Source: CAZSDP01 sp964605665 (GTDB lineage Bacteria > Planctomycetota > UBA8108 > UBA1146). From it: DNA of 64,000 bases. Below the pieces are notes generated by a model that was given only the letters and a program-made list of their open reading frames with translations, did not search any database and was not told the DNA's origin. The stretch spans positions 62,001-126,000 of the forward strand of contig CAZSDP010000003.1 of assembly GCA_964605665.1 (NCBI GenBank), in the 5' to 3' direction. Below, piece by piece: positions 35,729 through 44,732 of the stretch. Position numbers and translations under genes: made by a program. Numbering within the stretch: the stretch's first letter is position 1; each line of letters opens with the position of its first letter.

Positions 35729-37279
35729 CTAGCTGAGTTCGTCGACGACCTTTCGGTAGCCCTGAAGTGCGATCCTCTGTTGATACAAGCCGATCCCACT
35801 CAATCCGCCCAACTCCGCGCCACCCCCTGCACGACCTGGTCCACCATGCTGAGACTGCGGAAGCGCCAAGCCCGACCCAAGGGCCTGCTCTGCCATCTTT
35901 TCCGAACCGAGGTAAAAGCGACCGCTCCAGCAGCCACCAGCCTCCAGAGAAGACTGGAACCAATCTGGATCATCTCCGTAGAGCCCGGTGACGAGGGAAC
36001 CACCACCGAGAGCGACGCCCTCCATCGCCTCAGCTGGAGAACCGTCGTAGGGAAGTATGCTGGAAACTGGCGCAAACACCTCGAGTTCGTGAATCGGTGC
36101 CGCGTTGCGGAAATCATCCGCTTCGAAGAGGGTCGGACCGAAGAACCAGCCTTTCCCAGCGGGAGACCCCACCCCATCGATGCGTTGTCCAGTCCCGAAG
36201 ACTCGCTTCGCAACAGACTCCAAGGCAGCGCAGCCTTCTACCGCATCCGCGAGTTGAGAAGACGTTGCCAGGGCCCCAACCGTGACACTGGAATCGAGTG
36301 GATTGCCAACCACCGCACTCGCCAGTGACTCCGCTAAAGCATCTCGAACCTCACCGACTTGGTCTCTGGGGACAAAGATCCTTCGCACTGCAGTACACTT
36401 CTGGCCAGCCTTCTGGGTGATCTCACGCGAGACGTCACGTAAGAACAGTCCCCAAGTCTCCGACCCCTCCGTAACTCCAGGAGCCAGAACTGTCGCATTC
36501 AAGCTATCCGCTTCGATGTTGACCGGCACACTTCGTTCGAGCAGTTCAGGAATCGACCGCAGGTGATGACCGGTCTGGGCGGATCCGGTAAACGCCAAGA
36601 CATCCTGAGAATTCAACTGTTTCAGTAGATCTCCGGTCGAGCCACAGATGATCGACAGGGCCCCTTCCGGAAGAAGACCCGAATCGGCGATGATCTCTGC
36701 GCAACGAACGGTCACCCAAGCGGTGCTCGTTGCGGGTTTCGTGATCACTGGCATCCCCGCCAGCCAAGCTTGGGCGGCTTTTTCGGCAAAGCCCCAGGCT
36801 GGAAAGTTGAATGCATTGATGTGAACCGCGACTCCTTGGCGGGGAACGAGAGCATGTCGACCCCAAAAGCGAGCAGAGCGTCCCAGGGCTTCACCGTCAC
36901 CATCGAAAAGGATTTTTCGGTCGCCGATTTCTTTGCCGAGGTATCCGAAGTAGCTCAGGGTGCCAGTGGCCCCATCGACATCAAACTTCGCGTCTTTGCG
37001 AGTCACTCCTGAGTCCAGCATCGAAAGCTCGAGCAACTCTTCACGATGAGCGTGCAGCGCTTTCGCGACGGCACCGATCATCACACCCCGCTCCGCGAAA
37101 TTCATGGAACGAAGCGCAGCTCCGCCGCGATCTCGGGCAAAGGTCACCGCCTCACCAAAGTCGATACCGACGCTCGACACTTGAGCAATTTGTTCTTCGG
37201 TAGAAGGATTGTACAGAGGGGCAAAACCATCGGTTGCGGTGTGCCACCGACCGGCGGTGAAACTACGAAGGGTCTCCAT
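35729..37279 (-). CDS. PaaZ/BoxD-type aldehyde dehydrogenase
   Basis: A 516-residue NAD(P)-dependent aldehyde dehydrogenase that closely follows the dehydrogenase half of PaaZ: GVAVHINAFNFPAWGFAEKAAQAWLAGMPVITKPAT, the catalytic Glu in IEADSLNATVL and Cys in AGQKCTAVRRIFVP, and the end GGPGRAGGGAELGGL. It lacks the C-terminal hydratase domain of PaaZ, as does 3,4-dehydroadipyl-CoA semialdehyde dehydrogenase BoxD. It probably oxidises a CoA-linked semialdehyde in aromatic ring degradation, but no pathway genes are adjacent. ATG at 37279 (METLRSFTAG) fits the family start. Confidence 0.85.
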   Translation of the reverse strand: METLRSFTAGRWHTATDGFAPLYNPSTEEQIAQVSSVGIDFGEAVTFARDRGGAALRSMNFAERGVMIGAVAKALHAHREELLELSMLDSGVTRKDAKFDVDGATGTLSYFGYLGKEIGDRKILFDGDGEALGRSARFWGRHALVPRQGVAVHINAFNFPAWGFAEKAAQAWLAGMPVITKPATSTAWVTVRCAEIIADSGLLPEGALSIICGSTGDLLKQLNSQDVLAFTGSAQTGHHLRSIPELLERSVPVNIEADSLNATVLAPGVTEGSETWGLFLRDVSREITQKAGQKCTAVRRIFVPRDQVGEVRDALAESLASAVVGNPLDSSVTVGALATSSQLADAVEGCAALESVAKRVFGTGQRIDGVGSPAGKGWFFGPTLFEADDFRNAAPIHELEVFAPVSSILPYDGSPAEAMEGVALGGGSLVTGLYGDDPDWFQSSLEAGGCWSGRFYLGSEKMAEQALGSGLALPQSQHGGPGRAGGGAELGGLSGIGLYQQRIALQGYRKVVDELS

Positions 37280-37552
37280 TTTGGCTCTCCAGACGTTCAA
37301 ACCAACAGCTCAGGGGGATCGATTTCATCGGCGCTCGATCCTCACCGATCGAACCCATCCTCGGAAGCGTGACTCGGACGATTATCAAGGAAGTGCGAAA
37401 AGGAATCGAGCCGAGTTGTGGAGTCTATCAGAACTCTCCACACCACTGTCGAGACCAGAAAAAAAGAGCTGCCCGGCCCCCCCATCCCCGACGGAGGTAC
37501 CGAAACAGCTCAAAATTCAATCATCCACTCGTCACCGAGGAGTGGAGAGAAA

Positions 37553-39604
37553 TCACGGATTACAGAAAGAGAGAGAGTCCTCAGTTGGATCAATTCCCAA
37601 CCCGGGGAATGGATACGGCAGTGTCGGCCCCGCGGAAAAGAGGAAGCTCAGAACATAGATCGAGTCACCGATGTTGATCGCTCCATCGTCATTAGAATCC
37701 GCAGAATCGGGGCAAGATGGCGCTGAACCTCCTGAGAAAAGGAAAGCGAGGACAAAGATCGCGTCTGCGATGTCCACCGACTGGTTGTAGTTCGCATCTC
37801 CTCGGATGAACAAGAATTGGGGCTGAGCATCCACCGTGCAACTGCCACTCAACATGTAGGGCGACACCGAGGAGGCATCGAGTGGGACAAATCTGGTGTT
37901 GATGGGGGGGGTACCGAGTCCATCGATGAATTCGATCTGCCCCACCGTGCCCAGCGGAAGATTGAAGGGAACGGTGTACTGAATGTTCCCCAAAGTCTGT
38001 TTGAGACCCGCCTCGAGAGAACGACCGTCAAATGGTGGCAGGAAGTCAAAGATCACCGCGACGATCAACGCCGATTCTTCCCCTCCGGGGTAAAAGTTCG
38101 TGGCGACAAACTCTGGCGTCAAAGCTTCGACCTGCGTCCCCGTGAAGTTGACTTCTTCGATCGGCGTGACGTTCTCGTCGTATCGAATCGAGGCCTGAAA
38201 ACCTTGGAGATCGTCGGGATGAGTGGCGAGCAAAGGCTGAATCACCGGCTGCCCTCCAAATGCGACAATGTCGGCAATTTCGATCACGTTCGGGGGTACT
38301 GAACCGGAGATTGCGTTGTTGATCGTGAAGGAGCTCTCTCCCCCCGGCCCCTCTACCGTCAGAGTCACTGAGAAAGACCCAGGTTCACTGTAGGTCTTCT
38401 CCGGGCTCTCTGCCAAACTGAAGGTTCCATCTCCAAAGTCCCAGAGCTGATCACGGATCACCCCGGTGCTGAGATTGACGATTTGAGGAGTGAGTGGAAG
38501 CTCGCCAACTCCACCCAAGATTTCGAAGCTCGCGACCGGCGGTGGGACGTCATTCGTGTACCACACCTCACCTCCTGCGAGGTAGGAGATGTGAAGATAA
38601 CCAGCCGAATCACCGGCGATCACCGCTGCAGTGGCTCCTCCTTCGGCGTTGATCCCCGCCGGCGTACTCCACGTTGAGCTCTCGTTTCGACTCCAGTAGA
38701 CCTCTCCGCTCTCCGCCCAGCACAAGACTGCTTGGCCCATCGCGTCTAGGTCCATCTGTGGAGTTTCGACAACAGTGCCGCTCGGGATGACAACCGCTGC
38801 CCCGAAGCCACTGGAGATCGTTCCCGCTCGGTACTCAATCTGTCCGGCATTGAGAATCACGAGATGCAGATCACCGTTCTCTCCCATCATTCGCCAATCG
38901 ACGATGGGAAACGGTAAGTCGAGGATCAGAGATTCCAACTCGACAACTCCAGTTTCAGAGATGGTCCTTCCGTAGAGATCACCACCGCGCCGATAAACAG
39001 CAAAGGTTGTCCCACTCCCACCGTCCACCAATTGAGGTTGCTCTCCGAGTCCGAGAATCACCTGCGAATTCGAGGCATACCGATATCTCACCACCGGATC
39101 ACCGGGGATTTCCTCGCTCACCCAAGCGACATGGAGTTGACCACTCGAGCTGTAATAGACTGTCGGATCTCGGTCGACATAGTCATTGTCAGTGAGAATC
39201 TCGAGGACTGAAAAAGGACCGGCTGGATTGTTCGCGATGCGAATCTCTTGCTCATCGGGGCCTCCCGATCCATCGACCTGTTCATAGGCCAGATACTCGA
39301 GAAAGCCCGCCGCTGGAGCCAGAGAGAGAGCGCTCTGAGATTGGGGGTCTGACAAGTGTGTGGTCGCCGGAAAGCCGCTGGTCGAGTTTGCGTGGTAGAT
39401 CACACCACCTGAGGTGGTCGCGATCACCACCAGATCGTTGGCGATGGTATCGATCACCGGATCGGAGTATCCCCCGATTCCATCGGTCACCTGGGTGGAA
39501 GGTTGAAACTGAGCGAATAGAGGTGAGAACCCGATCACAGAAACAAACAACAACGCGAGGAAGAATCGCCGTCTCATCTCCGCGAAGAACAGTCTCACTG
39601 TCAT
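37553..39604 (-). CDS. Secreted protein with PKD domain and dockerin-like tail
   Basis: A 683-residue exported protein. The signal peptide runs to about residue 31 (FSPLFAQ). Residues 35-360 look like repeated beta-propeller blades (DPTVYYSSSGQLHVAWVSEE, YLHISYLAGGEVWYTND). A PKD domain is near residues 370-445 (LWDFGDGTFSLAESPEKTYSEPGSFSVTLTVEG), then a cohesin-like or beta-sandwich region. The end has two calcium-loop repeats (DANYNQSVDIAD, DSNDDGAINIGD). Probably a cell-surface or matrix protein. Stop lies 250 bp from the aldehyde dehydrogenase start. Confidence 0.85.
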   Translation of the reverse strand: MTVRLFFAEMRRRFFLALLFVSVIGFSPLFAQFQPSTQVTDGIGGYSDPVIDTIANDLVVIATTSGGVIYHANSTSGFPATTHLSDPQSQSALSLAPAAGFLEYLAYEQVDGSGGPDEQEIRIANNPAGPFSVLEILTDNDYVDRDPTVYYSSSGQLHVAWVSEEIPGDPVVRYRYASNSQVILGLGEQPQLVDGGSGTTFAVYRRGGDLYGRTISETGVVELESLILDLPFPIVDWRMMGENGDLHLVILNAGQIEYRAGTISSGFGAAVVIPSGTVVETPQMDLDAMGQAVLCWAESGEVYWSRNESSTWSTPAGINAEGGATAAVIAGDSAGYLHISYLAGGEVWYTNDVPPPVASFEILGGVGELPLTPQIVNLSTGVIRDQLWDFGDGTFSLAESPEKTYSEPGSFSVTLTVEGPGGESSFTINNAISGSVPPNVIEIADIVAFGGQPVIQPLLATHPDDLQGFQASIRYDENVTPIEEVNFTGTQVEALTPEFVATNFYPGGEESALIVAVIFDFLPPFDGRSLEAGLKQTLGNIQYTVPFNLPLGTVGQIEFIDGLGTPPINTRFVPLDASSVSPYMLSGSCTVDAQPQFLFIRGDANYNQSVDIADAIFVLAFLFSGGSAPSCPDSADSNDDGAINIGDSIYVLSFLFSAGPTLPYPFPGLGIDPTEDSLSFCNP

Positions 39605-40027
39605 CTGCGTACCCTCTTCCCCACTCTTGGATCCGCGGTCAACCACCCCATACGCGGGACCAGGGCTCGACCTCCTTCACGTGGTGACACGACGGTCCGA
39701 AATGTGTCACACGAGGTCCGTTTCCCCGACAAAGAACTCAGCTGGGATTCCGCTGAGTCGATGACGACAATCGTTGCCAATTCCACGGGGAATCGAAGAG
39801 CCCGAGCACCGGAGGCAGCCAGCTTCCGACGCCCTATTTCTATGTCACCACAATCGACAGACGCCTGCCAGCGTCAGTCGGGGAGTCGGTGACAAGTTGC
39901 GGTTGATTTTATATGAAACGTCACGCGGTGCTAGTGACCATTCAGAAGAAACGTGACTCACCTTATCGATTGGGGCCGAGTTCTCCGCTTCCCCTGAGTT
40001 CAGGCCTCAACCCGGTCGCCTCACCCT
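39605..40027. other. Intergenic region without a supported gene
   Basis: This 423-bp stretch lies upstream of the PKD-domain gene. GTGACAC (39684-39690) and GTGTCAC (39704-39710) form an inverted repeat about 80 bp before that gene's start, which could be an operator. CTCAGC/GCTGAG hairpin bases occur near 39738-39760. Nothing else is recognised. Confidence 0.4.
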
Positions 40028-41530
40028 TCATTCCTCCATTTGTATAGGGACTAAAAGGACCGCTACCTCGATCTGGAGCAGATCTCGAGATTCTTCCGGC
40101 CCGTCGGGCCCCTGAATCTCAAATGGAAACGCGAGGGGAATCGTAAATCTTCCTTCAAGGAACAGCTCCGGTTCCCCAAGTCGATCGAATCGGGGTAACA
40201 GCGAACCGGTCGCGATCACCTCGAGCTCATGTCCTCGCATCGAGAAGCGCGCCTGCACTCCGATCGGAGTCGGCTTCCCCCACTCGATCGCTCCGATGAG
40301 GATCCCAGACACGATCTCAAAACTCGCATCGGGGTACTTCGATACCTGGAGGACCTGTGAACCATGGATCCAGTAATCGAGATCGGGCTCACCCATCGTG
40401 ACTGTCGCGGTCGATACCGAGAAGCGTCCTTCGAATCGGTCATCTTCGACTTGATGGAACTCACCGCTCACCCCACTCGCCTCACCGAAGAAATGATTCA
40501 AAGGGGGAGGAAAGTGGAAGGAAACGGGAGAAACCCCCTCCATAGCGGCCGAGGAAACTCGCCAACTTTTTGGAAATGTGGCAGCGTCACCACCGCGAAC
40601 AAGGGACTCGGGGGGAGGAGGAGGTAAGGGCAATCCAAGACTCTCCCAACTGGCCGACTGAACTTCCTTCGAAATCGACTGATAGGAATCGAGGCCTTCT
40701 TCCTCTGAAAGGATCGCGATCAATTCTCTCTGCACGCGCTTCCCGAGTCGTCGGAAGAGCTCCTCTGCCTCGGACAGAACTGCAGTGTATTCCTCTCGAG
40801 GAATCTCCCAGCGAGGAGTATGGCAGTGGAACTGAGAGTAAAGAGCCCCCGATAAGAAAAGACGTCCATCGCTTGCAAGATAAGGGTGAAGATCGAAATA
40901 GACCGCCCGGTCGGTCTTCCGCAAAGAAACTCGTTCCCGGTGAGAGAATCGATCCATCCCTTCGACCAGCGCTTGCTGCGCCACTCGCTGAAACGACGCT
41001 TGATCGAAATCGATCGGCACTGTTCCGGTCACCTCTGTGATCTTCAATGGAACTGCGATCTGAGCTCGCCCGTCACTCCAAACCGCAATGTCTTCCCGAA
41101 CCATCTCGGAATCGGTTTGCGGCACTCTCTGGACGGTTCGAAGAAATGAGCGGATTCGATCAGCGGTCGTCAAGCGACCGACATACACCGAACGCCCTCG
41201 GTGGTTTTGAAAAACCAATGTTGGAGTACCGGTCAGAGAGTCGGGAGCACCGCGAGAGAGATCTCGAAGCTCCAGGGCGAATCCGAACTCTTGCGCAATA
41301 TTACGCAGAGACTCGATCATTTCCGATTCAACAGCCTCTCCCCCACCGGGCTGCCAAAACAAAATGAGCTGACCGTCGGTCGCAATGCTTCCACCGTCGA
41401 GAACCTCTTGTTCATAGAGGCCGCTGACCTTCTCCGCCCCCCCGTGACACCCACACAAGAGAACAACCGATATGAGAGCGATCGATCCTCCGAATAGAAC
41501 AAGCCTGGCCAAAGATCGCTCCCCGCACAT
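40028..41530 (-). CDS. Lipoprotein with thioredoxin-like and YceI-like domains
   Basis: A 500-residue lipoprotein: MCGERSLARLVLFGGSIALISVVLLCGC has a lipobox ending at C28. Residues 45-125 look like a thioredoxin fold without active-site Cys (QLILFWQPGGGEA..., GTPTLVFQNHRGRSVYVGRL). The middle is helical and unassigned. Residues 370-500 resemble the YceI lipocalin-like barrel (DDRFEGRFSVSTATVTMGEPDLDYWIHGSQVLQVSKYPDASFEIVSG), which binds isoprenoid lipids in other bacteria. The ATG at 41530 is chosen because the lipoprotein signal starts there. Divergent from the MoaD/ThiS gene. Confidence 0.7.
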   Translation of the reverse strand: MCGERSLARLVLFGGSIALISVVLLCGCHGGAEKVSGLYEQEVLDGGSIATDGQLILFWQPGGGEAVESEMIESLRNIAQEFGFALELRDLSRGAPDSLTGTPTLVFQNHRGRSVYVGRLTTADRIRSFLRTVQRVPQTDSEMVREDIAVWSDGRAQIAVPLKITEVTGTVPIDFDQASFQRVAQQALVEGMDRFSHRERVSLRKTDRAVYFDLHPYLASDGRLFLSGALYSQFHCHTPRWEIPREEYTAVLSEAEELFRRLGKRVQRELIAILSEEEGLDSYQSISKEVQSASWESLGLPLPPPPPESLVRGGDAATFPKSWRVSSAAMEGVSPVSFHFPPPLNHFFGEASGVSGEFHQVEDDRFEGRFSVSTATVTMGEPDLDYWIHGSQVLQVSKYPDASFEIVSGILIGAIEWGKPTPIGVQARFSMRGHELEVIATGSLLPRFDRLGEPELFLEGRFTIPLAFPFEIQGPDGPEESRDLLQIEVAVLLVPIQMEE

Positions 41531-41807
41531 CCTCGGTCGATACTCCCTCACCACGATCTCACCTGGGAGGAGCAAATCGACCTCATCAAATTCCGCTGAT
41601 TGCAGTCTGACTCCGTGGGAATTCTCCCTAGATTCACCACTCGGAGCAACTTGTCCTGGCTCAAGTGATCGGTCAAGATCTCCCTGAAGTTGAAGCGGAC
41701 GATCTTCTCTTGAGATGCGTCGAGCAAACAGCGGGGGCGACCGAGAGTCAATTCCCACTCGCCCAAATCTGACTCCACTCTCAAACTCCCGAGGGAAAGG
41801 GCAAGAC

Positions 41808-42077
41808 TTGCCCAAGATCGAGTTCACAAAGCACCTCCGCCGACACCTGGCGGTAGAGAACAGATCGGTCGAGGGACAAACCGTTCGGGAAGCACTCGAG
41901 GCTGCATTCAGCGATCAGCCGAAATTACGAGGGTATGTCCTCAATGATCAGGGTGCTCTCAGGAAACATATGGTCATTTTCGTCGACGGGGTCCAAATTT
42001 CAGATCGCACCACCTTGAGCGATCCCGTGGATGCGGAAGGTACGATTCACGTTCTCCAAGCGCTGTCAGGCGGATAA
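41808..42077 (+). CDS. MoaD/ThiS-family sulfur-carrier-like protein
   Basis: An 89-residue beta-grasp protein of the MoaD/ThiS type: VEGQTVREALEAAFSDQP, VIFVDGVQI and the end HVLQALSGG. The C-terminal Gly-Gly is what E1-like enzymes activate to carry sulfur. The TTG start at 41808 with AGGGAAAGGG upstream is the best start I can find. It is followed after 100 bp by a BNR-repeat propeller gene; I recall this pair from other bacterial genomes. Confidence 0.75.
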   Translation: MPKIEFTKHLRRHLAVENRSVEGQTVREALEAAFSDQPKLRGYVLNDQGALRKHMVIFVDGVQISDRTTLSDPVDAEGTIHVLQALSGG

Positions 42078-42177
42078 CCGCTCCCGACGAATTCGACGGT
42101 GGTAAGCCCCATCTTTCCTGTCACGCCTTTCCTGCGGGGAGTTCGCCTAAAATCGCTCTTGAGAAAGGGAACCGACG

Positions 42178-43242
42178 ATGTCCGACCAGATCTTGCTCGC
42201 CACCCGAAAGGGGCTCTTTCGGCTCTGCCGTGGCATGAGTGGCTGGCAAGTCGAAGGTCCTGAGTTCCTCGGTATTCCGTGCGGAGTCACCGAATGCGAT
42301 CCTCGAAGCGGAGTGATCTACGCCGCGGTCTCACATGGTCACTTTGGACCGAAGCTGCACCGTTCAGAAGATGCTGGGCGCAGCTTTGAAGAGGTGACGG
42401 CACCGATCTTCCCAGAATCAGAAGGTGCGTCAGTTCACTCCTATTGGTCTCTGACCCATGACCCTCGATTTGCAGGAGGACTGTGGTGCGGCACTGTTCC
42501 CGGAGCACTCTTTCACTCTGCTGACCACGGCGAGAGCTGGCGCTTGATCCGCTCTCTCTGGGATCACCCAACCCGAAAAGACTGGTTTGGCGGGGGCACC
42601 GATGACCCCGCTCTCCATACGATCGATGTCGATCCTCGAGACTCCCAACGGGTCCTCCTCGGCCTCTCCTGTGCCGGAGTCTGGGAAACCGTAGACGGAG
42701 GAGAGAGCTGGAAGTGCATCGGAGAAGGACTGTGGGCGGAGTACATGCCTCCCGAAACGAGGCACGATCCGGTGGTCCAAGACCCCCACATGATCGGACG
42801 CTGCCAAGCTGATCCCGATGTCCTTTGGATGCAGCACCACAATGGAGTCTTTCGCTCCCAAGATGCGGGACACCGCTGGACAGAGTGCACCGAGGTCACA
42901 CCCAGTCCTTTCGGATTTGCCATCGCCGCGGATCCGACGAATCGCGACGTCGCCTGGACGATCCCCGGAATCAGCGACGAGATACGGGTGGCATGCGATG
43001 GAGCAATATGCGTCTCGAGAACCGAAGACGGAGGGAGCAGTTGGACCGCCCTGAGAGAGGGGCTACCGCAGCAGCATGCTTTCGACATCACCTACCGACA
43101 CGCATTCGACATTTCGGAAGATGGCCAGAGACTTTGCTTCGGAACGGTGGCAGGTAATGTCTGGATCTCCGAGAATCGGGGTGAGAGCTGGCAGTCGGTG
43201 GGCAACAACTTCCCACTCGTCTACTCTGTCGAGTTCTTTTGA
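42178..43242 (+). CDS. BNR/sialidase-type beta-propeller protein
   Basis: A 354-residue cytoplasmic protein (no signal peptide) built from BNR/Asp-box-like blades: SEDAGRSFEEV, SADHGESWRLI, TVDGGESWKCIG, SQDAGHRWTEC, TEDGGSSWTAL and SENRGESWQSV. Such Asp-box motifs (S-x-D-x-G-x-x-W) shape propellers of sialidases and sortilins. No sialidase catalytic arginine triad is evident, so a glycosidase role is doubtful. It lies downstream of the MoaD/ThiS-like gene on the same strand. Confidence 0.8.
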   Translation: MSDQILLATRKGLFRLCRGMSGWQVEGPEFLGIPCGVTECDPRSGVIYAAVSHGHFGPKLHRSEDAGRSFEEVTAPIFPESEGASVHSYWSLTHDPRFAGGLWCGTVPGALFHSADHGESWRLIRSLWDHPTRKDWFGGGTDDPALHTIDVDPRDSQRVLLGLSCAGVWETVDGGESWKCIGEGLWAEYMPPETRHDPVVQDPHMIGRCQADPDVLWMQHHNGVFRSQDAGHRWTECTEVTPSPFGFAIAADPTNRDVAWTIPGISDEIRVACDGAICVSRTEDGGSSWTALREGLPQQHAFDITYRHAFDISEDGQRLCFGTVAGNVWISENRGESWQSVGNNFPLVYSVEFF

Positions 43243-43282
43243 GGGTTTTCCTCTCCGCACGGTGAGCCCTGCTCCTGTGTGA

Positions 43283-43482
43283 ATTGAAACCCGTGTGACT
43301 TGAAACCCGTGTGANNNNNNNNNNNNNNNNNNNNNNNNNNNNNNNNNNNNNNNNNNNNNNNNNNNNNNNNNNNNNNNNNNNNNNNNNNNNNNNNNNNNNN
43401 NNNNNNNNNNNNNNTTGAAACCCGTGTGACTTGAAACCCGTGTGATTTGAAACCCGTGTGATTTGAAACCTGTGATTTGAAA
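43283..43482. repeat. 16-bp tandem repeats around a 100-N scaffold gap
   Basis: The unit TTGAAACCCGTGTGAC (last base variable) occurs twice before 100 Ns (43315-43414) and four times after, the last copy shortened. The 31 bases before the gap equal the 31 after it. The tract sits directly upstream of ispG, so it may contain its promoter or leader. Confidence 0.9.
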
Positions 43483-43493
43483 GAAGTGGCCTT

Positions 43494-44645
43494 TTGAACC
43501 AGCGAGTTCTCCCACGCGCCGAAACCCGCCCCGTGCCGGTGGGATCGATCACGATCGGTGCAGGTTCACCGATCGCGATTCAAAGTATGTGCGCCACGAA
43601 AACTCGCGATCTCGAGGCCACCATTACGCAAGTGCAGCAGCTGGTCTCCTGCGGGGCGGCAATCGTCCGCATCGCGGTCGATGCAAAAAGTGACGCGGAA
43701 GCTGCCATCGAGATCGCCCGCGCAGTTCCCGAGGCGAACTTGTGTATCGATTTGCAGGAGAACTATCGACTCGTCGCAACCTTGGCGCCCCACGTGGCGA
43801 AGATCCGCTACAACCCAGGGCATCTGCATCACCATGAACGCAACAAGCCATGGCGCGAAAAAGTCCAGTTCATCGCTGCTGAGGCTCGCAAAGGAGACTG
43901 TGCTCTGCGCATCGGAGTCAATTGTGGATCGGTCGATCCAGCGAAGGTCGATGATTATGACCAAAGTGACTCGATCTCTCCGATGGTCGATAGTGCCCTC
44001 GAACATGCGCAGTATCTCGATGAAATCGGCTTCTCTCGATTTGTGGTTTCGCTCAAAGACTCCGATCCGTTGAAGGTGATCGAAGCCAACCGTCGCTTCG
44101 CTGCGGCTCGACCTGACGTACCACTTCACCTCGGAGTCACCGAAGCGGGACTCCCTCCCGATGGTGTGATCAAGACACGAATCGCGTTCGAACAACTTTT
44201 GTCGAGGGGGATCGGCGACACCGTCCGGGTCTCTTTGACGGTCCCAAATCGCCGCAAGGGAGAAGAGATTCGAGCAGCGCAGGAGATCATCGAGGATCTC
44301 GAGGCGGGACGAACGCGAAGTGTCGTTCACTATGACCGTTCATCGCTCAATATCATCTCTTGTCCCAGCTGCTCTCGAGTCGAAAACGAAGCCTTCGTCG
44401 ACCTCGCGGAGCAAGTGCGGGAGATGACCAGATATGCAGAAGATCACGCCATCACCATTGCTGTGATGGGGTGCAGGGTCAACGGACCTGGAGAAACTGA
44501 CGATGCGGACCTCGGCCTGTGGTGTGCACCGAGTTTCGTCCATCTCAAGCGTGGAGAAGAGTCTCTGGGAAGCTACCCCTACGACGAAATTCTCGACGAA
44601 CTCCGCAAAGAGCTCGATCAGCTGATCGCATCCCGTCAGTCTTAG
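43494..44645 (+). CDS. ispG: 4-hydroxy-3-methylbut-2-en-1-yl diphosphate synthase
   Basis: A 383-residue [4Fe-4S] enzyme of the MEP isoprenoid pathway (GcpE). It begins SITIGAGSPIAIQSMCATKTRD and holds the TIM barrel (RYNPGHLHHH, LRIGVNCGSVD). The cluster ligands are in ISCPSCSRVENEAF and VMGCRVNGPGE. The TTG at 43494 with AGAAG upstream is the likely start. It lacks the large insert domain of plant and chlamydial-type enzymes. It lies just after a tandem-repeat tract. Confidence 0.95.
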   Translation: MNQRVLPRAETRPVPVGSITIGAGSPIAIQSMCATKTRDLEATITQVQQLVSCGAAIVRIAVDAKSDAEAAIEIARAVPEANLCIDLQENYRLVATLAPHVAKIRYNPGHLHHHERNKPWREKVQFIAAEARKGDCALRIGVNCGSVDPAKVDDYDQSDSISPMVDSALEHAQYLDEIGFSRFVVSLKDSDPLKVIEANRRFAAARPDVPLHLGVTEAGLPPDGVIKTRIAFEQLLSRGIGDTVRVSLTVPNRRKGEEIRAAQEIIEDLEAGRTRSVVHYDRSSLNIISCPSCSRVENEAFVDLAEQVREMTRYAEDHAITIAVMGCRVNGPGETDDADLGLWCAPSFVHLKRGEESLGSYPYDEILDELRKELDQLIASRQS

Positions 44646-44656
44646 GTCACTTCCTC

Positions 44657-44694
44657 AGTGCTCTGATCGAGAGTGCTCTGACCGAGAGCGCTCT
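44657..44694. repeat. 15-bp tandem repeats between ispG and a convergent gene
   Basis: AGTGCTCTGATCGAG, AGTGCTCTGACCGAG and a partial AGCGCTCT follow each other 12 bp after the ispG stop. The gene on the other side runs towards them. Confidence 0.75.
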
Positions 44695-44732
44695 CACATC
44701 AACTCAGCCCGATGCCGATCACCGGATGTCGT

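Noticed and set aside
43283..43482. Possible CRISPR array
   Set aside because: Repeats are directly adjacent 16-bp units with no unique spacers, and no cas genes are present.
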